Positions 1-7,662 of a stretch of DNA of 8,947 nt are shown piece after piece (position 1 is the stretch's first letter; the number at the start of each line of letters is the position of its first letter). The position numbers were made by a program, and so were the translations under genes. Source of the stretch: Bacteroidales bacterium UBA2800 (GTDB lineage: Bacteria; Bacteroidota; Bacteroidia; Bacteroidales; Paludibacteraceae); assembly GCA_002351925.1 (NCBI GenBank), contig DEHM01000015.1:65692-74638 (forward strand). Reading direction: 5' to 3'. The notes beneath the pieces were generated by a model. That model did not search any database. It was given only the letters and a program-made list of their open reading frames with translations, and had not been told where the DNA came from.

Positions 1-110
1 AAAATATATTTTTAGATAGTTTTACCACCAATTCCCCCAACTCTTCGAGTTAAATCATTCAAAAGACATAAACATAGATAAACCAGTATTCCAAACTATT
101 CTATAGGAGA
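1..110. other. Non-coding A+T-rich left edge
   Basis: No open frame or recognisable gene is visible here. The stretch lies beyond the terminator of the minus-strand unit, so it is probably the spacer before the next gene to the left. It holds one weak hairpin (AACTC, 3-nt loop, GAGTT at 39-51) without a U-tract on either strand. No clear Bacteroidetes promoter (TTTG / TAnnTTTG) could be assigned. Confidence 0.5.
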
Positions 111-149
111 AACAAAAAGAGAGTGTATCGGCTGGATACACCCTCTTTT
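111..149 (-). terminator. Rho-independent terminator of the three-gene unit
   Basis: The arms at 115-129 and 135-149 form a 15-bp stem with a single mismatch (position 122 against 142) around a 5-nt loop. The core is GTGTATC/GATACAC. Read on the minus strand, the stem runs into TTTTTGTTT, the U-tract of an intrinsic terminator. It begins 16 nt after the stop codon of the 120-residue protein gene and is the only strong terminator in the window. It therefore marks the probable end of transcription for all three minus-strand genes. On the plus strand the stem is followed only by C and mixed sequence, so bidirectional function is less likely. Confidence 0.88.
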
Positions 150-165
150 CGGATTCGTTGACACC

Positions 166-528
166 TTATTGCTTAGCGGTGGGGCGTTTTCGGCGGATGG
201 CTACTACTGCGGCGAAGGCTGCTGCCATCAGCAACAACGGCAGAAGGGCATCGCCGATCGGAGATTCGTGACCATAATCCGAATCCGGACCTAAGATCTT
301 TTCCTTGCGCGGTCCACCGGGTGCTTTGTTAGGCGAAGAGGCTTCGGTGGATGCCGCCGCGCTGGCTGCGCAGGCGGCGCCCACTTCGGTTACTTGCGGT
401 GAATAAGCGCTACCGGACATCCTCATCGGCGCGGTGGATTTCCATTCCTGCGCCTGCGTGTTGGAGGCAGCGTACGCTGCGAAGCTCATGAGGCTCAATA
501 ATGCGATGATATAAAGTTTGTGTTTCAT
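166..528 (-). CDS. Small exported protein with C-terminal membrane anchor or sorting-like tail
   Basis: The product is 120 residues and its function is not recognised. Residues 1-21 form a signal peptide: the basic start MKHK, a hydrophobic core, and cleavage near AYA-A. Residues 28-50 (EWKSTAPMRMSGSAYSPQV and onward) look like a short exposed segment. Residues 51-80 are Ala/Ser/Pro/Lys rich and probably disordered. The end is tripartite: motif SPIGD at 89-93, a hydrophobic helix at about 94-111, then RRKRPTAKQ. By analogy with known C-terminal processing signals this could be a sorting tag, or simply a membrane anchor with the middle exported. It is neither LPXTG nor a standard PEP-CTERM. 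The start is the only good one and gives a complete signal peptide. The leader is A-rich with no Shine-Dalgarno, as is usual in Bacteroidetes. The gene follows the giant surface-protein gene by 46 bp with no terminator between, so the two are probably cotranscribed. G+C is high (about 63% in one 60-base sample). Confidence 0.85.
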   Translation of the reverse strand: MKHKLYIIALLSLMSFAAYAASNTQAQEWKSTAPMRMSGSAYSPQVTEVGAACAASAAASTEASSPNKAPGGPRKEKILGPDSDYGHESPIGDALLPLLLMAAAFAAVVAIRRKRPTAKQ

Positions 529-574
529 AGTTTCGTTGTTTTTTTCAAGTTAAACATTCACTTTACTCATTGCG

Positions 575-3500
575 TTATTTCACTTTCGCTCCGCGAGCGT
601 CGTAAACCTTACCATCTTTGATGATGTACATCTTCTGGTCGATGAGCACTTTGCGTACTCCCGTAACCTCGTCACCCGTAACCTCTTCGATGTCCGTCGG
701 AGTCTGCATGATCGGCGAAATCTCCAGGACGAATCGCTGGTTGAACGATCCGGCTGTCAGCGTCACCGTATAATCCATCAGTCCGAGATTCGTGCGAACA
801 CCGGTCTGGGTATCGACGAGTGTGACGCCTACGCCGTTGGTGCCATCCGGCATTGCGAAGGTGTAGTCGCCGGCGTCCTTGATCTTCACGCCGACCGGAA
901 TGACGGTTGTCTGCTCGGTCTGCAGCGGCATGCTGTTTGCAGCTACCCGCTCATAACCGATATAGGTGTAGATATCGCTGCGGTATGCATTGAACTCTTT
1001 GATCATGTCTTGATTGAAGTCGAAGGTGTCGGTTACTTGCTCGATGTTCGACATCTTGACATATGTCTGGTCAATCAGGACAGAATCGCTTGTCAGCGCG
1101 AGACGCCATTCGTATTCCGTTGCCGGTTGCTCGTTCACACGGCGTGCTACGATTGGCGAAGCAGGTTTCGCACTGACATTCTCCCAACGAATCTCACCTC
1201 CGTTCTGCACGAGGTATGCATGCATCGGCAGGAATGTGAAGGTACTCGTCGATTTAGGTGTCAGTGTGTTATCCGCCTTGTTCCAAGCGTAGATGAATGG
1301 CAGTTCATCACCATCCGGTTGCCATGTGATAGCGGTTCCGCTCGCGTCTTTCAGCGAGGTGTTGTAGATGTTGAAGCTCGGAACACCCAGACAACGCCAG
1401 TAACTGTCTTTCACACGACGGTCGCCTTCCGTAGTACCGCGGTTGATCGTACACCGATAAGGATCGCCCTCTATGGCACTCAACGCCGGAATAGTGCAGT
1501 TGGTCTGCTTCAGCGTCTCCTGCGTTGTCTTGGACGGGAAGAAGAGCTCGACGGTCGAGATGCCGTTTGACCAGAAGTCGAAGTTATCTGCTTTCATGAA
1601 GTCCAGATCAAGACCTAAGATATATCCTTCGTTGGCCTTCAGCACAAAGTTATTCAGCATAGACGGAGTGACATATTTCCAGTTAGGTGGCGAATCCTCC
1701 CAGTAACCATTCTTTGCACGGTTAAGACCATCGTAGTACTCCAGATACCACTCATCCCAGTAATGTCCGAAACCGAAGATCTCGCTTGCGTTGACATCGA
1801 ACGGGAAGGAGATGAAGTACAGCGAACGCTCGTAGATAGACTTCTGTTGTCCTACCGGTAATGGAGCGTGATGGGTAGCTATCTGCTCGGCTGTCTTTCC
1901 GTGATTCGGATCGTCATCAGACGAGTTTTGACGGTTATTGAGAATCCAACGATTGAACTTCATCGCGCCATAGACTGTCTTTACTCCTGTGAGTTCGCCA
2001 TCATTACCACTACCATCTTTTTGGAACGTGATATATTGCGCCGGCTCCTGATGTTCACGCTCTACCAATACATCGGCATTGATTTCTAATTCTCCCACTA
2101 CGGCTCCTCCGGAAGGAATCCAAGCAGTCATCAGACGGTTGGTCTTGAAGTCGTAGATGATACGGGCCTTTTGCTTAGAACCTGATCCTCCGATAAGCAC
2201 CACTGATTTTGTGTCACCAAATGGGATGGGATTATTAGTGGCTTCATATTCTCCGCGGAAATATTGTGCCCCGGATTCCGAAGGAGTTTCCTCTGCATAA
2301 CAAGCGAAGAGTTTAAATTTAGTTCCCGGAATAATGTAAAGTATCTCTTCATACATCCAGTTTTGCTTATCTAGCAGAATTACACCATTGGTGATACCTT
2401 GTTCGCTTATTGCTTCTTCGTCTTCTCCTTCTATGGTATCATCAGCTTTCAAAACCAGGAACTTACGAGCCCTATTGGTAGAAGAACCTACATAGGCGCG
2501 ACTGATCTTATTGGTCGTCTCATTGTACATGAAACGTACGTTCGCACTATATCTGTCGTTAAGAGCTGTTGCGGAACCATCCGAGTTTAGTGTTCCTCCA
2601 TCATTTGTGTTACCAAACGGATTGCCAACATCTTGTGCTAAGGTATCAGAGATACATGAACTATAGTCATTGGCGATACAGAACTTGATGTTAGTTCCTC
2701 TTTCGCACCAACTGGTGAAATAGTGGGTATACAGTTCACCAAAGGTGTTTGTCTCACGATTACTCGAGAACTCGGTATAAACCATCTGGTGATCTCGTGA
2801 ACGGAAATAGTCCCACTTGGTATTACCTGCATTATCCGTGCGGATATAATAGTTGCCGGTATAAGGCTCTACTTTCTCCACTTCGGGCTTAGCAGTCCCC
2901 TCTTGCTTGATAATGAAATTATATACACCCGGCTTAGTTACAACACTACTTGGGATTGTAATTCCACCGCTTGCAACATCAGCCCAAGTTATCTTTCCAT
3001 CTTCTCCAACAGCACTTGCATACTGGAACTTCATTGAAGTAGTGATGCCTTCTCCCTTTGCAACGAAGAAGGAAACGGTGTCGTATTGTGTTACTTCTGC
3101 ATCTGTATTCTTACGAATGACGTCCGATGGGTGATACCAACCTGCTGCGTGTGCAGAACTTTGCGACCACTTAGCGTTGTCCGAATACCATACACGGTAG
3201 TCATCTTTCCCGATAGGATAGTCTACACTGATGTAATAGTCTGTAGCGGGGGTGTTCTTATAAACCAACGTGTAGGTATATATACCCGGAGCAGTTGTTT
3301 TTAGCGAAATCTTCTTGCTGCTATTATTCAACCGAACATCAGAATGGTAGTTCGTGTTCATACCGTAATCTGCACTCAGTACAGTACCATCTTCGCGATA
3401 AATGGTATAATAATAGAGCGCTGCAGCAGAGTTGAATTCAACATTCAATTTCAACGGCATCGTTAGATTCTCGCTGAACGGGAAACGGATGGTTTTAATG

Positions 3501-6500
3501 GGCGTTGTAGCATCCTGACTGCTGTAGATTTTTAGCGTATAACCTGTATTATCCGGATAGTTCATCCAGTAACCGTCGCTTAGATACTCTGCTTTGTTAT
3601 TATTCTTTTTCTGTTTTGTCTGTCCAGTTAATGGCACAAACATAGGCAGAGTGGTTTTGTGATCTCCGCGGCGAATAACTTGGATAGGATTTGAGGTGGT
3701 GTTACTGAAGAAGGCTTTATCATTATCGCTGGTGTTGTCCTCTCCGCTATTTGCTTTGTTCATATTAGCGAAAGCGATATTAGGCCATCCGTCCCAACCT
3801 TTTGCGGTATAATCAAAGTACCAAATGTTAGTTCCTTCTATTTGGGTCATCTGACCATAGTGCATATCCCAGAATTGTTTGTTGGATTCAAACTCTTTAC
3901 CTTTGTACGCTCCGGTACCATAGTCGTCTGCCCAATATTTATCTGACGTATAGAAATAAACCCATACATCGCTCCATCCCACGGTGTTGTAGAAGTAAAT
4001 CATATTCTTCTTCGTATAAACAGCCGTAAGGGTACCGTTGTAGTTCGCCGTATAAGTGATTGTGGCAGCTGCTTTCTCTCCACTGCCGTCGGCGCCATCA
4101 ATCGTTACACCGTCGCCTGCTTTCCACTTAGAGAAGGTATAGCCGATAATATCAGGTGCTGTGATAGAAGTTCCTTCTAACGCTTTTCCTGGGTTCGTAG
4201 TGGAAGATTTAATGGTAGCATCGCCGCACTTGTACAGGATAGTAACGGTGAAATCACTTGCAATAGTGAAGGATGCCTCTTGAACACTCAAAGTAGTTCC
4301 GGAACCACAAGCGCCGGAACCCGTGTGCAGAGTCGCCCGAACTTTATATCCACCAGCTGCTAAGCCTGCAATAGAAAACTTAACACGATTCGGATGATCT
4401 CCGTCATGGTCGTCGATTACATCATGACCGGGAACAGGGTTGTCATTGTCGTACAACAATTCCCAGCATATCTGTGTCGGAGCCACCGGAGTCGGGTCAA
4501 TCGTCGGATTAGCGACTACATATCCTTCACCTCCCGCTTCTACCGGTTCAAATGCCGTTGCATTCAGCGTGATTTCCGTAATCTCCGCTTTCTTGAAATA
4601 GGCGTAGAGGGTAGTACCGGATTCGGTATCTACATCCCAGTTATGCGCAGAGGATTTGTCGGCATTGTAGTACTTAGTCCCATTCCCGCCTGTCTCGCTG
4701 AAGAATCCCATGAACGCATAACCGTTAGCCGCAGTCGGCAGCGAACCCGACAACGCCGGCATGGCTGCACCGTACGTAGCGGAAACAGCAGCGATAGAAC
4801 CGCTTGCACCATAACCTTCCGCACTTGTTTGATAGTCGAACGTCAGCGCGCTTTGTTTCGGTGTCCATTGGGCGTAAAGCGTGATGTTGGAGTTCATCGG
4901 CACGCTTGCTCCTGCAGCGTAAGAGGTACCGCTACTGGGCGCTGTTTTCCATCCGGAGAAATTGTAACCATCTTTTGTGTAAGTATTCGCCGGAGCTGCA
5001 GTTGCATTAGTGCCTTTCATATAATATGCCATAGCAGGTGTAGAACCCGTACCGCCATTGGCATCGTATTTCAAGGTCTGCTCCAACTCATACCATATGC
5101 CGGTTTCGTCAAAATAAAGGACGGTATAGCCGGATTCGTCATTGGAATTGAAGCGCAGATAGTCATTGTGGAATGTACCGGAACTTACCAACGATTTCTT
5201 GTTGCCGGTACCTGCGGCCGTCAATGTTTGGGATGTCGAAGACCAATAGGACGTGACATTAGCAAGAGAAGAGGATGAAGAACTCTCTTTTACATAGAAG
5301 TAGGGATTATAGCTGCTAATCTGTGTTGACAGTTCTTTGGGTTTTGCATAGGTATGCAGCTCATAACGGTTGTTGGTGCCATCCCATGTGAACTTGATAC
5401 GTGTTGAACTCTCATCCCAGTTGCCGCTAGAGAACGTATTCGTCCATGTACCATTACGAGAAGCATTGGTAATGTGGAAACGACCCTCTATAAAAGCTGT
5501 CGCTGCTGCAAAATTAGCAGTAATCGTCTTGCTTCCTGCAGTGGCATTGATGCGGATGGGGTTGCTAGATGCGGTGTATCCGGCCGCAGCACTGGTTCCG
5601 GAAGGTAATGTCCATCCTGTAAATACATATCCCTTGTCCGGTGTAGCAGTGATATCACCGGAAGCGGTTGTTGCGCCAACTCCGGATACCGAAGTCGTAC
5701 TAACCGAACCACCAGCACCGGCTGCTACTGTTACGGAATAAGTCGTCTCAGTAACCCATGCTTTCTTGTTCTGATAGTCGAACCATATACGGATAGAGCT
5801 TCCGTTTGCGCCACTATATTTGATAGATGCTTTATTCTCCCAGCCTTTTACAGTTTGGTCACAATCCACTTTAGTTCCATCGCCTTTAGCTTCCACTACA
5901 TCCGGATAATCATCCCAGTTTCCTGAATATTGCTCGGCATTGGAATTGTAGTCGAAGCGGAAGTAATAAGGAGAAGAGTTGGTCGTAACATCCTTATAGT
6001 ACGCATGTTCAGTCGCATCATATGACATAGCACCTCCGTCTGTCGGACTATTAAGCGGGGTAGAGTTGCCATACAGCAATTTAACCGGTATTGGCGTGTA
6101 TTGTGCGTAAAGCGTGGTTGCCCCCGCTTTGGTCCATTTGCTACTTGTGATATAATTCGTTATGCTCGAAGCAGCAAAGGTACCATCCGCATTCAAAATT
6201 TTCGTACCACTTGTTGCATCAGTATAATAGCCCTCCAACTCATAGTCTGTGGCAGGCGTACAATGGGTGATACTTGTTAACGCAGTGCTGTTATATGTTA
6301 CAGTTGCCGTTTTATTTGTTCCTGAACCATGATTAGATGTGTTCGCGTTCAAGGTAATATCTTGCGTCCATGTAGCATAAAGAGGGCTTGTGCTAGTTGG
6401 ATATCTCTGGAATCTGTTACTTGGAGTTGTTTGATCAGTCCAATGAAAAACATTTGATTGTAATTGCCCACTTGTATTGATAACAAGATTACCCGTACCA

Positions 6501-7642
6501 TTATTTTCCGTTCTCCAACCGACAAAGGTATAACCTGTCTTTTGGGGATTAGTAATAGACGGTAATGTGGCGCAGTTGTAAGTGCCCGTTACGCTTGTTG
6601 TTCCATTTGTTGTTGCGCCATTTTGATCCAATGTAATGCTACGTGTCCATTTCGCATAGAGATCCTTGTCCTCATCCATCGTAATACTTGAACCGACAGC
6701 ATAATCTGTTCCAGTAATATACTCCTCAGTATTCCACCCGCTGAACGTATAATTCGTCATGGCCAACGTATTTTTACCTGCAACTGTTGCAGTTCCGTCT
6801 TTGGCAACCACCTGTGCCGCCGGCACGCTTCCACTTGTACCTGTAGTGTTCCAGTTAGCATGATAAGTCAAGGTATACGTCGAAGCAGCCGTTACAGTAA
6901 TGTTCTTCGTCGCAGTGGCTGTTTTTGTAATGCCGGAAAATCCTACGGCATTATAAGTGATTGTCGCTGTCACCGTGTAAGTACCTGCTGCTGTAGCAGA
7001 GAAGACACCTCCAGATGTAACAGAACCCGCACTCCCGGGATTTGTCGTTACAGAATATGAAGTAGATTTAATTACGTTGTACGCTGTATTGGACGTCAAC
7101 GATGGTGTCAGCGTTGATGTTTGTGCTGTAGTAATGGAAGTACTACTTGCTGATACACTTCCAGTAGAAGTTAGTTGATAAGTGCTCCATGTGGCATCAT
7201 CTCCACCCTCAGTAAATGATGATATGTAGTTCTTTCCAGATTGGAGTTCGATGTTTCCTGTTTGATTCCACTTATTATCCCAACTTGGAGAAGTTGTGGT
7301 ATTATTACGAGTTAATATCACATGATCCCATGTGCCGGATGGAACCACAAAATAATAGTAATTGCCCGTTTGCTGTACAGAGTGAGCAGACCATTCATTT
7401 CCGGATGTTCCATAAAAATAGGCAAAGTTTTTATTTCCAGAGTCAGCAATCCACCAATTAACAGCGTCCATTTTTATAAATATCCGCATTGTACCATCAC
7501 TGGGGATACTTGCCGCCCACATTTGTCCGACACCGAGGGTGAGGAGCATGATTAGGATTGCCGCATAGCGGGCGAACCGCTGCGGTGATTGTTTTTCATG
7601 GCTATCATCCAATAGCCTTTCGATTAAGTTTAAATTTTTCAT
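575..7642 (-). CDS. Giant exported InlB B-repeat surface protein (2355 aa)
   Basis: This is a very large secreted, probably surface-attached protein with no recognisable catalytic site. Visible modules, in order: signal peptide (1-45); a carbohydrate-binding-like beta module (51-140); a Ser/Thr-rich Ig-like stretch (160-252); three InlB B-type (Listeria-Bacteroides, Flg_new) repeats (256-516), each ending in a form of LYAxWT; a beta module (520-632); a divergent InlB-type repeat (635-712); a beta module (716-855); two more InlB-type repeats (856-1018); an Ig/PKD-like domain (1021-1128); a seventh repeat (1131-1210); a Trp/Tyr-rich module (1213-1330); related beta modules (about 1350-1845); a long unassigned region (1870-2310); and a short C-terminal tail (2327-2355). 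The protein is rich in Thr, Ser, Gly, Asn, Tyr and Trp. By family knowledge it may act in adhesion or glycan binding; the substrate is unknown. The start gives a complete signal peptide, 20 bp after the nuclease stop, with an A-rich leader and no Shine-Dalgarno. The frame is unbroken for 7 kb. Confidence 0.93.
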   Translation of the reverse strand: MKNLNLIERLLDDSHEKQSPQRFARYAAILIMLLTLGVGQMWAASIPSDGTMRIFIKMDAVNWWIADSGNKNFAYFYGTSGNEWSAHSVQQTGNYYYFVVPSGTWDHVILTRNNTTTSPSWDNKWNQTGNIELQSGKNYISSFTEGGDDATWSTYQLTSTGSVSASSTSITTAQTSTLTPSLTSNTAYNVIKSTSYSVTTNPGSAGSVTSGGVFSATAAGTYTVTATITYNAVGFSGITKTATATKNITVTAASTYTLTYHANWNTTGTSGSVPAAQVVAKDGTATVAGKNTLAMTNYTFSGWNTEEYITGTDYAVGSSITMDEDKDLYAKWTRSITLDQNGATTNGTTSVTGTYNCATLPSITNPQKTGYTFVGWRTENNGTGNLVINTSGQLQSNVFHWTDQTTPSNRFQRYPTSTSPLYATWTQDITLNANTSNHGSGTNKTATVTYNSTALTSITHCTPATDYELEGYYTDATSGTKILNADGTFAASSITNYITSSKWTKAGATTLYAQYTPIPVKLLYGNSTPLNSPTDGGAMSYDATEHAYYKDVTTNSSPYYFRFDYNSNAEQYSGNWDDYPDVVEAKGDGTKVDCDQTVKGWENKASIKYSGANGSSIRIWFDYQNKKAWVTETTYSVTVAAGAGGSVSTTSVSGVGATTASGDITATPDKGYVFTGWTLPSGTSAAAGYTASSNPIRINATAGSKTITANFAAATAFIEGRFHITNASRNGTWTNTFSSGNWDESSTRIKFTWDGTNNRYELHTYAKPKELSTQISSYNPYFYVKESSSSSSLANVTSYWSSTSQTLTAAGTGNKKSLVSSGTFHNDYLRFNSNDESGYTVLYFDETGIWYELEQTLKYDANGGTGSTPAMAYYMKGTNATAAPANTYTKDGYNFSGWKTAPSSGTSYAAGASVPMNSNITLYAQWTPKQSALTFDYQTSAEGYGASGSIAAVSATYGAAMPALSGSLPTAANGYAFMGFFSETGGNGTKYYNADKSSAHNWDVDTESGTTLYAYFKKAEITEITLNATAFEPVEAGGEGYVVANPTIDPTPVAPTQICWELLYDNDNPVPGHDVIDDHDGDHPNRVKFSIAGLAAGGYKVRATLHTGSGACGSGTTLSVQEASFTIASDFTVTILYKCGDATIKSSTTNPGKALEGTSITAPDIIGYTFSKWKAGDGVTIDGADGSGEKAAATITYTANYNGTLTAVYTKKNMIYFYNTVGWSDVWVYFYTSDKYWADDYGTGAYKGKEFESNKQFWDMHYGQMTQIEGTNIWYFDYTAKGWDGWPNIAFANMNKANSGEDNTSDNDKAFFSNTTSNPIQVIRRGDHKTTLPMFVPLTGQTKQKKNNNKAEYLSDGYWMNYPDNTGYTLKIYSSQDATTPIKTIRFPFSENLTMPLKLNVEFNSAAALYYYTIYREDGTVLSADYGMNTNYHSDVRLNNSSKKISLKTTAPGIYTYTLVYKNTPATDYYISVDYPIGKDDYRVWYSDNAKWSQSSAHAAGWYHPSDVIRKNTDAEVTQYDTVSFFVAKGEGITTSMKFQYASAVGEDGKITWADVASGGITIPSSVVTKPGVYNFIIKQEGTAKPEVEKVEPYTGNYYIRTDNAGNTKWDYFRSRDHQMVYTEFSSNRETNTFGELYTHYFTSWCERGTNIKFCIANDYSSCISDTLAQDVGNPFGNTNDGGTLNSDGSATALNDRYSANVRFMYNETTNKISRAYVGSSTNRARKFLVLKADDTIEGEDEEAISEQGITNGVILLDKQNWMYEEILYIIPGTKFKLFACYAEETPSESGAQYFRGEYEATNNPIPFGDTKSVVLIGGSGSKQKARIIYDFKTNRLMTAWIPSGGAVVGELEINADVLVEREHQEPAQYITFQKDGSGNDGELTGVKTVYGAMKFNRWILNNRQNSSDDDPNHGKTAEQIATHHAPLPVGQQKSIYERSLYFISFPFDVNASEIFGFGHYWDEWYLEYYDGLNRAKNGYWEDSPPNWKYVTPSMLNNFVLKANEGYILGLDLDFMKADNFDFWSNGISTVELFFPSKTTQETLKQTNCTIPALSAIEGDPYRCTINRGTTEGDRRVKDSYWRCLGVPSFNIYNTSLKDASGTAITWQPDGDELPFIYAWNKADNTLTPKSTSTFTFLPMHAYLVQNGGEIRWENVSAKPASPIVARRVNEQPATEYEWRLALTSDSVLIDQTYVKMSNIEQVTDTFDFNQDMIKEFNAYRSDIYTYIGYERVAANSMPLQTEQTTVIPVGVKIKDAGDYTFAMPDGTNGVGVTLVDTQTGVRTNLGLMDYTVTLTAGSFNQRFVLEISPIMQTPTDIEEVTGDEVTGVRKVLIDQKMYIIKDGKVYDARGAKVK
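578..664 (-). other. Short C-terminal tail, candidate sorting signal
   Basis: Protein residues 2327-2355, reading TGVRKVLIDQKMYIIKDGKV and ending YDARGAKVK. The 'kvYdarGakV' core resembles one strand of the type IX secretion C-terminal domain (usually kvYdlqGr.v), but the final 'L..G.Yi..i' strands are absent and the protein ends at once. It may be a shortened type IX signal or a related tail. It follows an Asp/Glu/Thr-rich linker (2312-2326). Confidence 0.5.
3653..4006 (-). other. Trp/Tyr-rich putative glycan-binding module
   Basis: Protein residues 1213-1330. MIYFYNTVGWSDVWVYFYTS, then MTQIEGTNIWYFDYTAKGWD, then NIAFANMNK. The order 'iYFyNt..WsdVwvYfy', 'eGtniWYFDy', 'NIaFaN' is like that of starch-binding CBM26 modules, where the aromatic residues contact sugar. 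It is the module in this protein that most resembles a known carbohydrate-binding fold. The match is by pattern, without a profile search. Confidence 0.5.
4013..4252 (-). repeat. Seventh InlB-type repeat, modified ending
   Basis: Protein residues 1131-1210. FTVTILYKCG, then IIGYTFSKWKAG, then NGTLTAVYTKK. The GYTFSKW turn and the final 'LTAVYT' strand identify it as a family member. It carries one Cys (C1139), rare in this protein; the preceding Ig-like domain carries C1059 and C1112. Confidence 0.72.
4589..5077 (-). repeat. Two further InlB B-type repeats
   Basis: Protein residues 856-1018. The first unit (856-927) is the most canonical in the protein: LKYDANGGTGSTPA, then GYNFSGWKTA, then LYAQWT. 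The second (931-1018) is degenerate, with LTFDYQTS, GYAFMGFFSE and LYAYFKK, where the turn Trp is replaced by Phe. Confidence 0.82.
5507..5740 (-). repeat. Divergent InlB-type repeat (YVFTGW class)
   Basis: Protein residues 635-712. YSVTVAAGAGGSVS, then ITATPDKGYVFTGW, then SKTITANFA. This is the pattern of the divergent InlB B-repeat domain, which lacks the final LYAxW and ends instead in an I/V-TANF strand. It is isolated between two beta modules rather than in tandem with its relatives. Confidence 0.75.
6095..6877 (-). repeat. Three tandem InlB B-type repeats
   Basis: Protein residues 256-516. Unit 1 (256-333) has YTLTYHANW, then YTFSGWNTE, then LYAKWT. Unit 2 (334-426) has ITLDQNGA, then YTFVGWRTE, then LYATWT. 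Unit 3 (428-516) has ITLNANTSN, then YELEGYYTD, then LYAQYT. Each carries the family's order: a beta strand, a G-Y-x-F-x-G-W turn and a terminal LYAxW/Y strand. Units diverge at the DNA level, so this is an old duplication rather than a recent tandem expansion. Such repeats in Listeria internalins and Bacteroidetes proteins act as spacers or binding modules. Confidence 0.85.
7223..7492 (-). other. N-terminal carbohydrate-binding-like module
   Basis: Residues 51-140. An aromatic-rich beta pattern is visible: MRIFIKMDAVNWW, then NYYYFVVPSGTWDHVILTRNN, then SWDNKWNQTGNI. The order of a 'rifik...W' strand, a '(Y)YYFxVP' strand, a 'vIltR' strand and a 'WdnkwNqTg' loop resembles starch-binding (CBM26-like) modules found in Bacteroidetes and Firmicutes surface proteins. 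The assignment is by eye only; the ligand is not known. Confidence 0.45.
7508..7642 (-). other. Signal peptide of the giant protein with long N-region
   Basis: Residues 1-45. An unusually long polar N-region of about 25 residues (MKNLNLIERLLDDSHEKQSP, then QRFAR) precedes the hydrophobic core YAAILIMLLTLGVG at 26-39. A cleavage site follows around QMWAAS (40-45). The whole supports Sec export. The next in-frame Met codon (residue 32) lies inside the hydrophobic core, so a shorter start would lose the basic residues, and the long form is preferred. Confidence 0.8.
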
Positions 7643-7662
7643 AATATTTTGTTTTTTAGTTA

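Noticed and set aside
39..51. Second terminator at the left edge
   Set aside because: Only a 5-bp stem with no U-tract on either strand.
166..528. LPXTG-type sortase substrate
   Set aside because: The residues before the helix read SPIGD, with no LPxTG.
1010..1570. Plus-strand open frame of 186 codons
   Set aside because: Antisense to the C-terminal part of the giant gene in its G+C-rich region, where stop codons are scarce. No domain or leader is visible.
4394..5278. Plus-strand open frame of 294 codons
   Set aside because: It lies wholly antisense to the giant gene, whose frame shows clear InlB repeats here. The product is Arg/Cys/Ile rich with no recognisable domain, as expected of a mirror frame.
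7643..7662. Separate promoter for the giant gene
   Set aside because: The 20-bp gap and the last ~80 bp of the nuclease gene contain no TTTG / TAnnTTTG pair. A promoter of another type cannot be excluded.
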